Shown piece by piece: positions 35,758 through 45,934 of a stretch of DNA of 64,000 nt. A program made the position numbers and the translations under genes. Origin of the DNA: Zavarzinella sp. Lineage in GTDB: Bacteria; Planctomycetota; Planctomycetia; Gemmatales; Gemmataceae. Location of the stretch: positions 372,001-436,000 of the forward strand of contig JAWKTI010000003.1 of assembly GCA_041399155.1 (NCBI GenBank), read 5' to 3'. Within the stretch, counting starts at the first letter, position 1. Every line of letters starts with the position of its first letter. Under the pieces are notes generated by a model that did no database searches, was not told the origin of the DNA, and saw nothing but the letters and a program-made list of their open reading frames with translations.

Positions 35758-36405
35758 ATGTGGCCGACAGAGGAAACGACGCACCAATTACTGGATCGGG
35801 CCAATGCGGGTGACGCGGGTGCTGTGGAACAGTTGCTGACAGAGTACCGCGAACCGTTACGACAAGTGATTCAGTTACGGCTGGACCCCGCCTTGCGAAT
35901 CCGTGCCGATGCCAGCGATATTGTGCAGGATGTGATGGTCGAAGCCAACCTTCGACTGCGGGAATATCTGCAGAACCCGCGAATGCCCTTTCATTTGTGG
36001 TTACGGCACATGGCCCAGGACCGCATTATCGACACACACCGTCGTCATCGCGTGGCCCAACGCCGAAGCATTGATCGTGAACAGGCAATTGTGCGGCCAG
36101 CGTGGTCGGATCAGTCGTCGATTATGCTGGCCTCCCAATTGATCTGTGGGGATGCCACCCCCGCTTCGGAAGCAATTCAGCAGGAACTGCAGGCCCGCCT
36201 GGAGCAGGCACTATCTACTCTGAACGAAGAAGACCGCGATATCATTCTGATGCGGCACCACGAACAGTTATCCAACCAGGAAGTGGCAAAAATACTCGAA
36301 CTCAGCGAGGCGGCAGCCTCAATGCGCTATCTGCGTGCGTTGCGAAAACTGCGTGCGGCCTTGCTTCCCACTGCCGATTCCAGCGAAAATCTCGGAAATG
36401 GCTAA
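35758..36405 (+). CDS. ECF-type RNA polymerase sigma factor
   Basis: 215 residues from ATG 35758, with AGGGGA (35746-35751) upstream; a TTG at 35740 is in frame. Region 2: LLTEYREPLRQVIQLRLDP, ASDIVQDVMVEANLRLREYL, FHLWLRHMAQDRIIDTHRRH. Region 4: LNEEDRDIILMRHHEQLSNQEVAKILELSEAAASMRYLRALRKL. The SLQ/ASDIVQDVM form is the planctomycete-specific ECF style. No anti-sigma factor or FHA/kinase gene follows; the next gene is a beta-propeller. Confidence 0.93.
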   Translation: MWPTEETTHQLLDRANAGDAGAVEQLLTEYREPLRQVIQLRLDPALRIRADASDIVQDVMVEANLRLREYLQNPRMPFHLWLRHMAQDRIIDTHRRHRVAQRRSIDREQAIVRPAWSDQSSIMLASQLICGDATPASEAIQQELQARLEQALSTLNEEDRDIILMRHHEQLSNQEVAKILELSEAAASMRYLRALRKLRAALLPTADSSENLGNG

Positions 36406-36557
36406 GTTCATTGTGGGCAAAGTGCTTTATCAGAGTGCGCAAAGTGGCACCTGCTTCCAGCTGGTGACCATGGTAATTCAGGGGCAGGATGACGCTGCCA
36501 CCATGTGCAATTCGAAACATTAATGAGTGTGTTCTCATAACCTCGGGAGTATCAACC

Positions 36558-37868
36558 ATGCGCTGCTTTCTGCTGGTATTGTGCTGGGTAATAGGCACCA
36601 ATGCCCTGGTGGCCCAGCCTGCCACAACCAAGTACGATTGGCCACAATTTTTGGGCCCCAATGGCGATAGCCAATCGCCCGAAACAGGAATTCTGACCCA
36701 ATGGCCTGCGAACGGCCTGAAAATTCTGTGGGAAGCGGAAATGGGGCAGGGATTTGCCCCACCGGTCATCCAGGCGGGGAAATTATACCACTTCGACCGC
36801 TTTCGCGATACGAATCGACTGACCTGCCGAGATGCGATCACAGGCAAATCGCTTTGGAAATACGAATACGAGACCGATTACATTGATTCCTATGGCTATA
36901 GTCCGGGCCCACGTGCCTGTCCTGTAGTGGATGGTGAGCGTGTCTATTGTTATGGGCCGGAAGGGATGCTGGTGTGCCTGAAAAGCACAGATGGCACAGT
37001 CGTCTGGAGCAACGATACCCGCAAAAACTACCACTTTCAGCAGAACTTCTTTGGTGTGGGCAGCGTGCCACTAGTTTACCAGGATCTGTTGATTGTTGCC
37101 ATCGGTGGCAGCCCCAAAGGAGAACGGGTCTTCGATCTTCGCGATGCCAAAGGCAACGGCACGGCCATTGTGGCGTTCGACAAGAAAACCGGCAAGGAAA
37201 TCTACCGCTTTGGCAACGAATTAGCCTCATACGCCAGCCCCACTATTCGCAAAATCGCCGACAAAGATGTGGGACTCTATTTCGCTCGAGGTGGGTTGGT
37301 GCTGTTCGATCCCAAAACTGGAAAAGAACTGACTTCCTTCCCCTGGCGTGCGGAAATTCTGGAAAGCGTCAATGCCAGTAACCCCACGGTAGTGGGCAGC
37401 CAGATCCTGCTGACGGAATGCTACGGCCCAGGAGGGGTGCTGCTCGATTATCAGCAGAACAAGTTAAAGGTGCTCTGGTCCGATGTGGAAAAAGATCGCG
37501 ATGAAAAAAGTCTGCGGTGCCACTGGAACACTCCCGTTCACCGCGATGGCTATGTGTATGGTTCCAGCGGCAGGCACGAAAACGAAGCCACCTTACGGTG
37601 CGTGCGATGGAAAGACGGTGAAGTGATGTGGGAGAAAAAAGGCCTCTCTCGCACGTCGCTTTTGTGGATTGATGGCCATTTCCTTTGCCTTTCCGAACGC
37701 AGCGAACTGATTTTGTTCAAAGAAAACCATCAGAAGTATCAGGAAATAGCCGTCTGGAAAACAGATCTTGATTACCCGGCATGGGCCGCACCCATTGTGT
37801 GTAACGGCATCCTGTACTTACGTGGTGCGGATCGTTTAATTGCCTGCGAAATCATGAAAAAGCGATGA
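36558..37868 (+). CDS. PQQ-type beta-propeller secreted protein
   Basis: 436 residues from ATG 36558 (CGGGAG upstream at 36543-36548); signal peptide MRCFLLVLCWVIGTNALVAQ. WPQFLGPNGDSQSPETGI is the typical opening of planctomycete outer-membrane-biogenesis-like/PQQ propellers. Repeats include LTCRDAITGKSLWKYEYE, LVCLKSTDGTVVWSN, IVAFDKKTGKEIYRFG, LRCVRWKDGEVMWEKKG. It is a scaffold-type propeller; no dehydrogenase residues are evident. It lies 153 bp after the sigma factor and four bases before yggS. Confidence 0.92.
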   Translation: MRCFLLVLCWVIGTNALVAQPATTKYDWPQFLGPNGDSQSPETGILTQWPANGLKILWEAEMGQGFAPPVIQAGKLYHFDRFRDTNRLTCRDAITGKSLWKYEYETDYIDSYGYSPGPRACPVVDGERVYCYGPEGMLVCLKSTDGTVVWSNDTRKNYHFQQNFFGVGSVPLVYQDLLIVAIGGSPKGERVFDLRDAKGNGTAIVAFDKKTGKEIYRFGNELASYASPTIRKIADKDVGLYFARGGLVLFDPKTGKELTSFPWRAEILESVNASNPTVVGSQILLTECYGPGGVLLDYQQNKLKVLWSDVEKDRDEKSLRCHWNTPVHRDGYVYGSSGRHENEATLRCVRWKDGEVMWEKKGLSRTSLLWIDGHFLCLSERSELILFKENHQKYQEIAVWKTDLDYPAWAAPIVCNGILYLRGADRLIACEIMKKR

Positions 37869-37872
37869 GAAA

Positions 37873-38590
37873 ATGACTAATGAGGAGATTCTGGAGATCC
37901 TGCAGACCCGCCTGGATGCAATTAATAAAACAATTGCACAATCGTGCGAGCGATCTGGCCGCACCCCAGATCAGGTGCTGGTGGTTGCGGTAACCAAGAC
38001 GGTGCCAGCACGGGTGGTTAAATTACTCCACCAGCTTGGGGTAAAGCATTTTGGCGAAAGTCGCCCACAAGTGCTTATTCAGAAAGCAGTTGCGGCTGAA
38101 TGAGTCGCACATTCACTGGCATATGATCGGTCATCTGCAGCGGAACAAAGTGGCCGATCTGCTCCCCCACGTGGGCTGGATTCATAGTCTGGATTCAGAA
38201 CGCCTGCTGGCCGAAGTAGGCAAGCAGGCCACCCACCAGCAACGATCGATCGAAGGTTTCCTGCAGATCAATATCAGCAATGAAGAACAGAAGCATGGTT
38301 TTTCGCCCGAAACTTTCGCAGAAATGAGCCCAGACCAAACCCCACCTGGGGTACGAATTTTGGGCCTGATGGGAATGGCTGCTTATACGGAAGATGCCGA
38401 GGAAATCCGCCCCACCTTTCGTGCCTTGCGACAATTGTTTGAAAAACATGCCCCACGCTGGCGTGCTGCGGGCCACCCATTTGACCAGTTATCCATGGGC
38501 ATGTCCGGCGATTTCGCAGTGGCTATTGAAGAAGGCGCTACCACTGTCAGGATTGGCTCCCTGCTGCTGGAAGGCTTGAAAGAAGGATGA
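37873..38590 (+). pseudogene. yggS: PLP homeostasis protein YggS family, broken by one frameshift
   Basis: Frame 1 (37873-38103) gives LVVAVTKTVPARVVKLLHQLGVKHFGESRPQ (PLP-Lys in AVTK, FGE.R box) and then stops at TGA 38101-38103. The family continues in the next frame, HIHWHMIGHLQRNKVADLLP through LSMGMSGDFAVAIEEGATTVRIG, to TGA 38590. A single extra base near 38085-38103 (likely in GAATGAG) explains it. The sum, about 237 residues, is normal for YggS/PLPBP, which manages free PLP in the cytoplasm. It may be a real pseudogene or a sequencing/assembly error; no slippery site is present. It follows the PQQ gene by four bases. Confidence 0.85.
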
Positions 38591-38999
38591 GATGTTGTCA
38601 GAGCCTTTCCTGCACTCCAGATCAAGTGGCATTATTTTCATCGTAATAATCCCGCTGGAACAAGATTTTTCTGCCAAATGTACACTACTTCCTTAGTAGG
38701 GTGATCGCTATTTTGCAAAAATTATCAAAATTTCCGTAAATTTCGTAAGTCACTATTTGAAATAAACTTACGATGACAAATTTCAGTGATTTTCACTTTC
38801 AATCTGAACGAAATTGCATTTTTTTTAAAGGAAGGATATATTATATTTGCATGGATTTACGTTCATGCTTCGATTATAGGCGGTTGAAAGTCAGGCCAAA
38901 GCGGGAAACTAACAGCCATCGCCCTGAAAAATGAATTTTATTTCATTTTTGATGGAATTCTGTCTGCGATTTCGCTAATGGAGTGTACGGAGAATTTTC
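38591..38999. other. AT-rich intergenic region upstream of the 1818-residue kinase
   Basis: 409 bases, markedly AT-rich from about 38690 to 38960, with oligo-T/A runs and the inverted repeat at 38743-38773. TTGCAT-like and TATAAT-like hexamers are common here, so a single promoter cannot be picked. A GGAGTGTACGGAGAATTTTC stretch right before the ATG at 39000 contains the ribosome-binding site. No gene was seen. Confidence 0.5.
38743..38773. promoter_or_regulatory. inverted repeat, candidate operator
   Basis: TCGTAAGT (38743-38750) and ACTTACGA (38766-38773) are perfect 8-bp arms with 15 bases between. It lies 227 bases upstream of the kinase start in an otherwise AT-rich region. Spacing of 23 bases centre to centre, about two helical turns, suits a dimeric regulator. 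Confidence 0.3.
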
Positions 39000-41900
39000 A
39001 TGACCGAAGAAGTACTTTTTCAGCAGTTGGTGCTGATGCCCGAAAGTGAACGTGGGCCATTTATGGATCGCTATTGTCCTGAACCACAATTGCGGGCACG
39101 CATGGAAGCACTGTTGCGTGCTGATGCAGACTTTTCAATTGGCACCCCACCCGAACAGACCTCTGGTATGCCCGACCCGGAACTGACTGGAACGCTGCCC
39201 GTCCTCCAGGAGATCGACTTTGCCGGGGTACTTATTGCAGGCAGATACAAGCTGTTGCAACAAATTGGTGAAGGAGGCATGGGCACGGTTTGGATGGCCG
39301 AACAATCAACCCCGGTCAAACGGAGAGTGGCCGTTAAACTGATTCGTGTGGAACGTGGCCAATCAAAAACGATCCTGGCACGCTTTGAAGCGGAACGCCA
39401 GGCAATTGCTTTGATGGATCACCCACATATTGCCAAGTTGCTGGATGCGGGCACCACGGAACTTGGGATGCCGTTTTTTGTGATGGAATTGGTTAAAGGA
39501 ATTCCATTGAACGAGTATTGCGACCAACACCGCCTGACAGTAATTGACAGGCTTCGCTTGTTTATTCCTATATGCGAAGCCGTACAGCACGCACACCAGA
39601 AGGGGATTATTCACCGTGATTTAAAACCTTCGAATATTCTCGTCGAATCCCATGATGGGAAAGCGGTGCCGAAGGTGATCGATTTTGGCCTGGCGAAAGC
39701 CACTAACGGCATGCAATTATCGGACAAAACACTTTTCACTGGATTCGGCAGTGTTCTGGGCACGCCGTTATACATGGCACCAGAGCAGGCCACGTTTAAT
39801 GCGATTGATATCGATACACGAGTGGATATTTATTCGCTTGGCATCATCCTTTATGAATTGCTGACGGGTAATACGCCCATCACGCGGGAAACTCTGAAGA
39901 AGATCGCATTGGAAGAGATGTTGCGAATGATTCGGGAGTTAGAAGCTCCGACACCCAGTTCAAGGCTAAGCTCCGCAGATAATTCACCTACGGTGGCAGT
40001 GAATCGACAGATTGAGCTACAGAAACTGGGACGAATGGTGAAAGGAGAGCTCGATTGGATTGTGCTAAAAGCACTGGCAAAGGATCGGGAACGACGGTAT
40101 GAATCTGCAACTTCTTTTGCCCATGACATCGAGCGATACCTGCAACATGAACCAATTACGGCAGGGCCACCCAGCAAGTCATATCGTCTGAAAAAGTTTA
40201 TTCGGCGAAATCGCAGTAGCGTGTTTGCAGGTCTGGCGATCTGCCTGACCTTACTTATTGGCATGCTTGGCACCGTTTTTGGATTGATGGAAGCGAAGCG
40301 CCAGGCCAGCAGAGCCCAGCAGAGTGCAACTATTGCCAGCAATGCTGCGAAAGAAGAACGACTGGCGAAAAATGCAGAATCGCAACAACGCATTCTGGCC
40401 CAGGAACGATTAAGTGAAGTGCAAGCCTCCAGGCGGGAGCTTCAGCAGACGTTATACGAATCCCAGTTATTAACATTGAACGATAGGTGGAATGGTAAAG
40501 ATATATCAATTGCTCGCGATCTATTACAGGAAATGATTCCCCAGGGTGATGCTCAGAATCTCATAGGGATGGAGTGGCATTACTTTAACAATCTGATCAA
40601 TGGCAATCAGGCGAAAACGATCTACCCGGAAGTTGATGGGCATCCAATGTATGCTTTGCCAGAATTATATGATGAAGGCCGCATCATGTTTTTTCGCCAG
40701 AATATGCCAAATGGATACTATTTTGAGGGGCGATCTTATGAAACAGCAACGGGACAACCATTGCTGGGTTTCCAGCCCATTTCTGGTCGCTACCGTACCC
40801 GACAAGGTTTGAACTTCTTTGCCCACCTGGGGAACTGGCGACACGAAAACACACTGATGCTCCAGCAATTGGATGATGCCCCCCAGGGAAAACTACCCCA
40901 TGGATTCGATTTTTCATTGCCTGCAGGTCGAGAGCCATTTGCAATATACGATGTTCGCACTGGATTCAAAAAGAGTGAGCTTGCCCAAGTATCACTTGAT
41001 CCTGCGCTGATACGTGACGGCTGGTTCATTGACCATGGAGTCAATTGTGAATTTCAGACATACCAGCCTGCACACCGTTTTCGTAGTAACTATTTCTTTG
41101 AAAAATCACTCCGTGCAACTGTAATCTCACGAAAACAACAAGTAAAGGAGGAATCAAATGGAAAATGGGAAAGCAGAATTTTCATAACACATTTAGAATC
41201 CGGCAAGAAAATTCAATTATTCGAACCAGTACCCAATCAACTGATCGGTTTCGAGTTTGATCCCAAAGGGGAACTCATACTGACGATGCATCGGCAGCAT
41301 AATGCACCTAATAAACTGATCATCTGGGAGATTGCTACTGGTAAGCAACGGTGGAGTATCGTCAAGAAATTCAGTAAGGCTCGATTTAAATATGAGCGCG
41401 TATTTGTGGAAATGGAAGCTGCAAACAAGGAATCTGCTCTCATTCAATATGACAACAAGACTGGACAGCAACTAGAGCCAATAAATATACAAGCAATTTA
41501 CGGCGAACCGATTGAGCACCCACGCTGGAAAGTAAGAATCAATGGCAACCGGGTGGAATTATTGCATCCATTGACACAACAGCTTTGGAAAAAGATCCAT
41601 GTAGATGATGAAATATTGACGGCTTCATTTCAGGATAATGGCCAGCGGTTGGTCATTGTAGAAATGCCGAACAACGGTGGCGTTCGAACCACTATCTGGC
41701 ATCTTCTGGATGATCAGGTCCATGAACGGACTCGTCCGTACTCAAAAGAAGATAATCAGAAATTGTTCAACGACTTGAACAAATTAGATCCCAGAACAAG
41801 TGTCTGGGCAAATCGTACAACCGCAGTTGGTATGTGGCAATTTCAGGGAGGTGCTGCGCGTACCGCTAACGATAACGATCCACCTGGTCCAGGTGTGTAC

Positions 41901-44456
41901 CGACTGAGCAACATCAAAACAAACACCACTAGGGAAATTAAACTCCCTAAAGCAATCCTCTCCCGATATGCGACTTTGTCTGATTTTCCCATAGGCCCTG
42001 GAAATGATTTATCAAATGCAGCCATTCATCCTGGTGGGAGATTTGTAGCAATTCCTTGTTGGCTTCCTGATGAAGCACCTAATCGCATTTTTGCTATTCT
42101 GGATTTTTCCGAATTAACTTGTCGATACATAGAGTTGTCGAAGAATGAAGTCTATGAATATAAGATATTAAATTTTCATGAAACAAAGCCGATTCTCTTC
42201 TATATCACGAGTAACCAGAATCGGCAATTGCATGCATTTGATATGTTAGCACATCAGCAACTTTGGCAGCAAAAGTTGTCGAACATGTTCTCATTCAGAC
42301 AATCTCCTGATGGGAAATGCCTGGCATTTTCTTCTAATCTATCTGATGAAACGGTACTGTTCGATTCTGACACCGGCAAATTAATTCAGTTGCTGCCTGC
42401 CGGACCGAATCTGTCAGGTTCTATTAATCACGATTTCATGGCATGGTCGGCAGATAGCAGTAAATTATTCTGGGCAAATAAAGGGCATATTTACTGTTGG
42501 AACCATCAAGGTGAGGTGCTGCACCACAGACAGGATGCCTTCCCAGGCGAGTGGGTGGTTGCTGGTATCGATCTTTCACCAAAGAATGATTATATTGCAC
42601 TGAAATTGAAGGAGACAAACCCCGAAGCACACTACCTTGGGTTGTTCAAAACAGATGGTTTGACTTCCTGCACGGCAGAACCTTACCGCTTAAAAACAAG
42701 CTTTCAATGCCTGTTTCATCCAACAGAACGTCGCTTACTGGTAAATCGTTCTACAGAGACCAGAACACAGCCAAATACACTGATCATCTGGGATTATCCA
42801 CGTGGTAAACCATTGGTACAAATTGCGATACCCACAGGCACCTTGCAGTTTTCTAACGATACAAACCAGCTTTATGTGACAGGCACCGATAGAACAATGG
42901 TGCTGGACTTCAGCAAATTTATTGCAACCAAGGAACCACCCCGCCCACCAATCAACAGGAAGTTGCTGCCTGTATACAGTTTCGGTTTAAATCGTCAGTT
43001 GACAATTTTTGGGCCACTGAACAACGTCTCAGTATATCGCACGAATCCAACCCGAGCATCACATTTTGCAGATATTGCATTGGCTGCAAATGGTATTGAA
43101 GCTGTCATTGCCTGGAAAAAAGTGATTCAGCTTGATCCCCACTTTGCTTCGTTACATTTTGAATACGGGTGTTCTTTGTTGGCAATTGGACAGCAATTAA
43201 AGGCTGAACAAGCCTTTCGACGTGCTATCGAGCTAGATATAGATTGTTACCCAGCTTACCTTGGGTTGGCTTACATCAAGCAAGAAGCTAATCAGTACGA
43301 TCAGGCTATTGATACTCTCCAACATCTATTAAAAGTGCGACCTTGTTCTGCAAAAGTATTATATGAGTTAGGAAAAATTTATTTCAAGATGAATGATTTG
43401 GAGCGTGCGAGAATCCATTTTAAAGAAAGTTTGGATACAATACAGAATCAATTCAGTTATCCACTTGACTATGATTTACCAGATAATGTATCCAAAGACT
43501 TGTTCATGGTGCTTGCAAAGCTCCATGATTATCAGCAGTTAGAAATCGTTGCAGAAAAGTCTGTTTCCTTAAAGAAGTTTTTTCGAGAAGGCCATATTTG
43601 GAAGTCAATTGCATACGACTTGCAAGGAAAAGAGACCGAAGCAAGTGATTACTTGTCTACACATTCCGGCAGCATCCTGCCTTTCACAACCAAATCGGAC
43701 GCTCTTTACGCACGTGGTGGAATCTATTGGCAGCAGTTGAGAATGCTCGATCGTGCTGAGGCCGATTATCGCGAAGTTCTTCGATTGTCGCCAATGAATG
43801 AGATGGCCCACAATGATCTCGGGTGCGTCTTACGGGATCAGGGTAAGTACGATGAAGCACTCAATCATTTTGATCAAGCCACGAATTTAAACAAGTCTCT
43901 CTGGTTCCCCTATCGCAATCGGGCCTACATTTTCAAATATCAGAACAAGTACGATCTCGCAGTCAAAAATTTCCGTGAAGCGGTGAAATTGCGCCCCAAT
44001 AATTCGCATGATGTCACTAACCTTGCACTCTGTTTGCAACGGCTTGGCCAGCCTGAAGAAGGGATCAAGCTACTTCAATCATTTGTGCCACTTGCAGATA
44101 CCATGGACCCCAAAATTTCAGCCACTATGTGGATATATAATTCTGCCTGTCTGGCTGCCTTAGGCGGTACCAGAAATGTTGAACCAATTACCCCAGGGGT
44201 CACTCGTAGTCAATTACGCACCCAGGCCCTCAGCATCCTCGAAGAACAACTCCAGGATTATCGTCAGCGATTCAGTGCCAATCCGGAACTCGAGAGAGCA
44301 ATGATATCTGCCGAAACGACCCACTGGTTGAAAGATGCAGATTTAGCGGGAGTGCGACATCCCCTGGCACTGTTTCAGCTCCCCACAGACGAGCGTCAAG
44401 CCTGGCTTAACTTCTGGGCAAAGGTGGGCAAGTTTCAGCAGGAATTCACAAAATGA
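39000..44456 (+). CDS. Ser/Thr protein kinase with propeller-like and TPR regions
   Basis: 1818 residues. The kinase (about 83-390) has GEGGMGTVW (90-98), Lys113 in VAVKLI, HRDLKPSN (205-212), DFG (228-230) and a TPLYMAPEQ activation end, with the planctomycete insert ATNGMQLSDKTLFTGFGS. A membrane segment (406-427, LAICLTLLIGMLGTVFGLM) is followed by a coiled coil (KEERLAKNAESQQRILAQERL). Residues ~500-1340 are beta-rich WD/propeller-like repeats (for example LIIWEIATGKQRWSIVKK, LIIWDYPRGKPLVQI). The end (~1355-1700) is tetratricopeptide repeats (AEQAFRRAIELDIDCYPAYLGL; AEADYREVLRLSPMNEMAHNDLG). Signal-sensing role inferred. Start ATG fits the family. Confidence 0.93.
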   Translation: MTEEVLFQQLVLMPESERGPFMDRYCPEPQLRARMEALLRADADFSIGTPPEQTSGMPDPELTGTLPVLQEIDFAGVLIAGRYKLLQQIGEGGMGTVWMAEQSTPVKRRVAVKLIRVERGQSKTILARFEAERQAIALMDHPHIAKLLDAGTTELGMPFFVMELVKGIPLNEYCDQHRLTVIDRLRLFIPICEAVQHAHQKGIIHRDLKPSNILVESHDGKAVPKVIDFGLAKATNGMQLSDKTLFTGFGSVLGTPLYMAPEQATFNAIDIDTRVDIYSLGIILYELLTGNTPITRETLKKIALEEMLRMIRELEAPTPSSRLSSADNSPTVAVNRQIELQKLGRMVKGELDWIVLKALAKDRERRYESATSFAHDIERYLQHEPITAGPPSKSYRLKKFIRRNRSSVFAGLAICLTLLIGMLGTVFGLMEAKRQASRAQQSATIASNAAKEERLAKNAESQQRILAQERLSEVQASRRELQQTLYESQLLTLNDRWNGKDISIARDLLQEMIPQGDAQNLIGMEWHYFNNLINGNQAKTIYPEVDGHPMYALPELYDEGRIMFFRQNMPNGYYFEGRSYETATGQPLLGFQPISGRYRTRQGLNFFAHLGNWRHENTLMLQQLDDAPQGKLPHGFDFSLPAGREPFAIYDVRTGFKKSELAQVSLDPALIRDGWFIDHGVNCEFQTYQPAHRFRSNYFFEKSLRATVISRKQQVKEESNGKWESRIFITHLESGKKIQLFEPVPNQLIGFEFDPKGELILTMHRQHNAPNKLIIWEIATGKQRWSIVKKFSKARFKYERVFVEMEAANKESALIQYDNKTGQQLEPINIQAIYGEPIEHPRWKVRINGNRVELLHPLTQQLWKKIHVDDEILTASFQDNGQRLVIVEMPNNGGVRTTIWHLLDDQVHERTRPYSKEDNQKLFNDLNKLDPRTSVWANRTTAVGMWQFQGGAARTANDNDPPGPGVYRLSNIKTNTTREIKLPKAILSRYATLSDFPIGPGNDLSNAAIHPGGRFVAIPCWLPDEAPNRIFAILDFSELTCRYIELSKNEVYEYKILNFHETKPILFYITSNQNRQLHAFDMLAHQQLWQQKLSNMFSFRQSPDGKCLAFSSNLSDETVLFDSDTGKLIQLLPAGPNLSGSINHDFMAWSADSSKLFWANKGHIYCWNHQGEVLHHRQDAFPGEWVVAGIDLSPKNDYIALKLKETNPEAHYLGLFKTDGLTSCTAEPYRLKTSFQCLFHPTERRLLVNRSTETRTQPNTLIIWDYPRGKPLVQIAIPTGTLQFSNDTNQLYVTGTDRTMVLDFSKFIATKEPPRPPINRKLLPVYSFGLNRQLTIFGPLNNVSVYRTNPTRASHFADIALAANGIEAVIAWKKVIQLDPHFASLHFEYGCSLLAIGQQLKAEQAFRRAIELDIDCYPAYLGLAYIKQEANQYDQAIDTLQHLLKVRPCSAKVLYELGKIYFKMNDLERARIHFKESLDTIQNQFSYPLDYDLPDNVSKDLFMVLAKLHDYQQLEIVAEKSVSLKKFFREGHIWKSIAYDLQGKETEASDYLSTHSGSILPFTTKSDALYARGGIYWQQLRMLDRAEADYREVLRLSPMNEMAHNDLGCVLRDQGKYDEALNHFDQATNLNKSLWFPYRNRAYIFKYQNKYDLAVKNFREAVKLRPNNSHDVTNLALCLQRLGQPEEGIKLLQSFVPLADTMDPKISATMWIYNSACLAALGGTRNVEPITPGVTRSQLRTQALSILEEQLQDYRQRFSANPELERAMISAETTHWLKDADLAGVRHPLALFQLPTDERQAWLNFWAKVGKFQQEFTK

Positions 44457-44683
44457 TGATCCGTTACGGTAAAATGGCGAAACTGCACAATTCAGGCAGA
44501 AGTGTAATCGATTGTTGAATCGGTTCTGTCATGCACCTTCACCCGCTTGCCGGAATTGCCCTTGCTTTTCCTGTTCAAACGGTTATTGGCAACCAGAACC
44601 GATGTGATGGACGCTGATGGGGCGGTCGTTTTGCATGATGAGTGGTTGAGCAAAGCGAACGGAATGCAGCACCCTGGGGGAAT

Positions 44684-45790
44684 ATGATGAGAAAATTCAC
44701 GATTGTTGCGCTGTTTTTGGCAACCACCATGATCAGTGCCCAGCAAAAGCGAGCAGCCACTGTTGCCTACGATGGTTCCGACATTCTGTCTGGCCCCGCG
44801 TTCAGCTTCCCTTCAGTGGGTAAAGTTAACAAGGGCGAACGCCTGTTGGTCTATGGCGAAGAAGGCGAATTTCTGATTGTTCAGGCACCACCCAGTTGCA
44901 AAAGCTGGATTCGTGCTGTCCACCTGGGCGAAGTCAAACTGGATGATCGTGGCATGGCAAACGTCGAAGTGCGTGTCAACGATGCGGAAGTTCGCGTGGG
45001 TGATGCCCGTGGCGACATGCCTTCCGATATTGCCCGCCTGCGGTTGCCCAAAGATACCATCGTTGAAGTAATTGGCAAACCGGTGCGTGTGGACAATTCC
45101 AAACATAGTACCAGCATTGTGTGGTATCCCATTATCCCACCGGAGGGAGATTATCGCTATATTGCTCGCAAAGCAGTAGAACCCACGCTGGTGGCAATTG
45201 TCAGCCCTTCGACCGTGGTAAAAGAATCACCCACTGCGGGGGTGGTCAGTTTGCCCAAAGAAACCCTGCCTTCCGGCACGCAGGGCTTGCCAAAAATTCT
45301 GACAGAAAATCCCCTGTGGCCCAAAGCAGAATATGCCGAACGGTTGCTGGATTATGCAAAAGCGGAAGAGTTGTACACGAAGATTTATTACGAACTGTAT
45401 AACGCCAAGGCCGACCACGATGCCCAGGTGATCTGCTACAATCGGATCACCCGTTGTCGGGAAGAGCGGTTGAAAGAGAAGAGCAATCGCACTTCAACTG
45501 TGGGTGAACGACCTGTTCCCACGCAAGGCACCAGTGCCCGCCCCGATACCGAAGGTGGTTGGTTGAAACCAGCAACACTGCGACGTATCGCCAAGTTGAA
45601 TCTTGATGGCAAGCAACTATTCGGCCTGTACGATGATCGTGGCGAGCCAGTGTATTATGTCACTGCAAGTGCCGGCGTGAATCTGGATCAATACGATGCA
45701 CAGAAAGTGCGATTGTTTGGCACCACGCACCAGCGTGGCGATCTGGCCCGTCCGCATTTTCTGGTGCAACAAGCAGAAATCGCGAAATAA
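44684..45790 (+). CDS. secreted SH3-like domain protein of unknown function
   Basis: 368 residues from ATG 44684; a second ATG follows at 44687 and both have GGGGG (44676-44680) upstream. Signal peptide MMRKFTIVALFLATTMISAQ. Residues ~25-80 look like an SH3b domain (LSGPAFSFPSVGKVNKGERL, SWIRAVHL). A middle helical part (EYAERLLDYAKAEELYTKIY) and a C-terminal beta part (KLNLDGKQLFGLYDDRGEPVYYVT, the latter like a repeated SH3-type wall) follow. No family assigned beyond this. 227 bp after the kinase; separate transcription is possible. Confidence 0.7.
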   Translation: MMRKFTIVALFLATTMISAQQKRAATVAYDGSDILSGPAFSFPSVGKVNKGERLLVYGEEGEFLIVQAPPSCKSWIRAVHLGEVKLDDRGMANVEVRVNDAEVRVGDARGDMPSDIARLRLPKDTIVEVIGKPVRVDNSKHSTSIVWYPIIPPEGDYRYIARKAVEPTLVAIVSPSTVVKESPTAGVVSLPKETLPSGTQGLPKILTENPLWPKAEYAERLLDYAKAEELYTKIYYELYNAKADHDAQVICYNRITRCREERLKEKSNRTSTVGERPVPTQGTSARPDTEGGWLKPATLRRIAKLNLDGKQLFGLYDDRGEPVYYVTASAGVNLDQYDAQKVRLFGTTHQRGDLARPHFLVQQAEIAK

Positions 45791-45934
45791 CGATGTAACG
45801 TAGTCTCTGTTTCCCACCTTCAGTCATTTTTCGCTGTTCGCAGCCTCCAGAAGTATTTTCCTGTAGCGTCCCACGAACTGTTCAGTTCCGCTTGAAAATT
45901 TTGCAGATCCCGTTATCGCACGTTCGTGAAAGAA

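Noticed and set aside
38051..38590. Separate 179-residue gene after yggS N-terminal part
   Set aside because: Its first 17 residues are non-YggS and the remainder is the YggS C-terminal part in the next frame, so it is a frameshift product and not a gene of its own.
44492..44746. 84-codon minus-strand frame between the kinase and SH3-like genes
   Set aside because: No start signal, overlaps the signal peptide of the + gene, and its content looks like a reverse reading.
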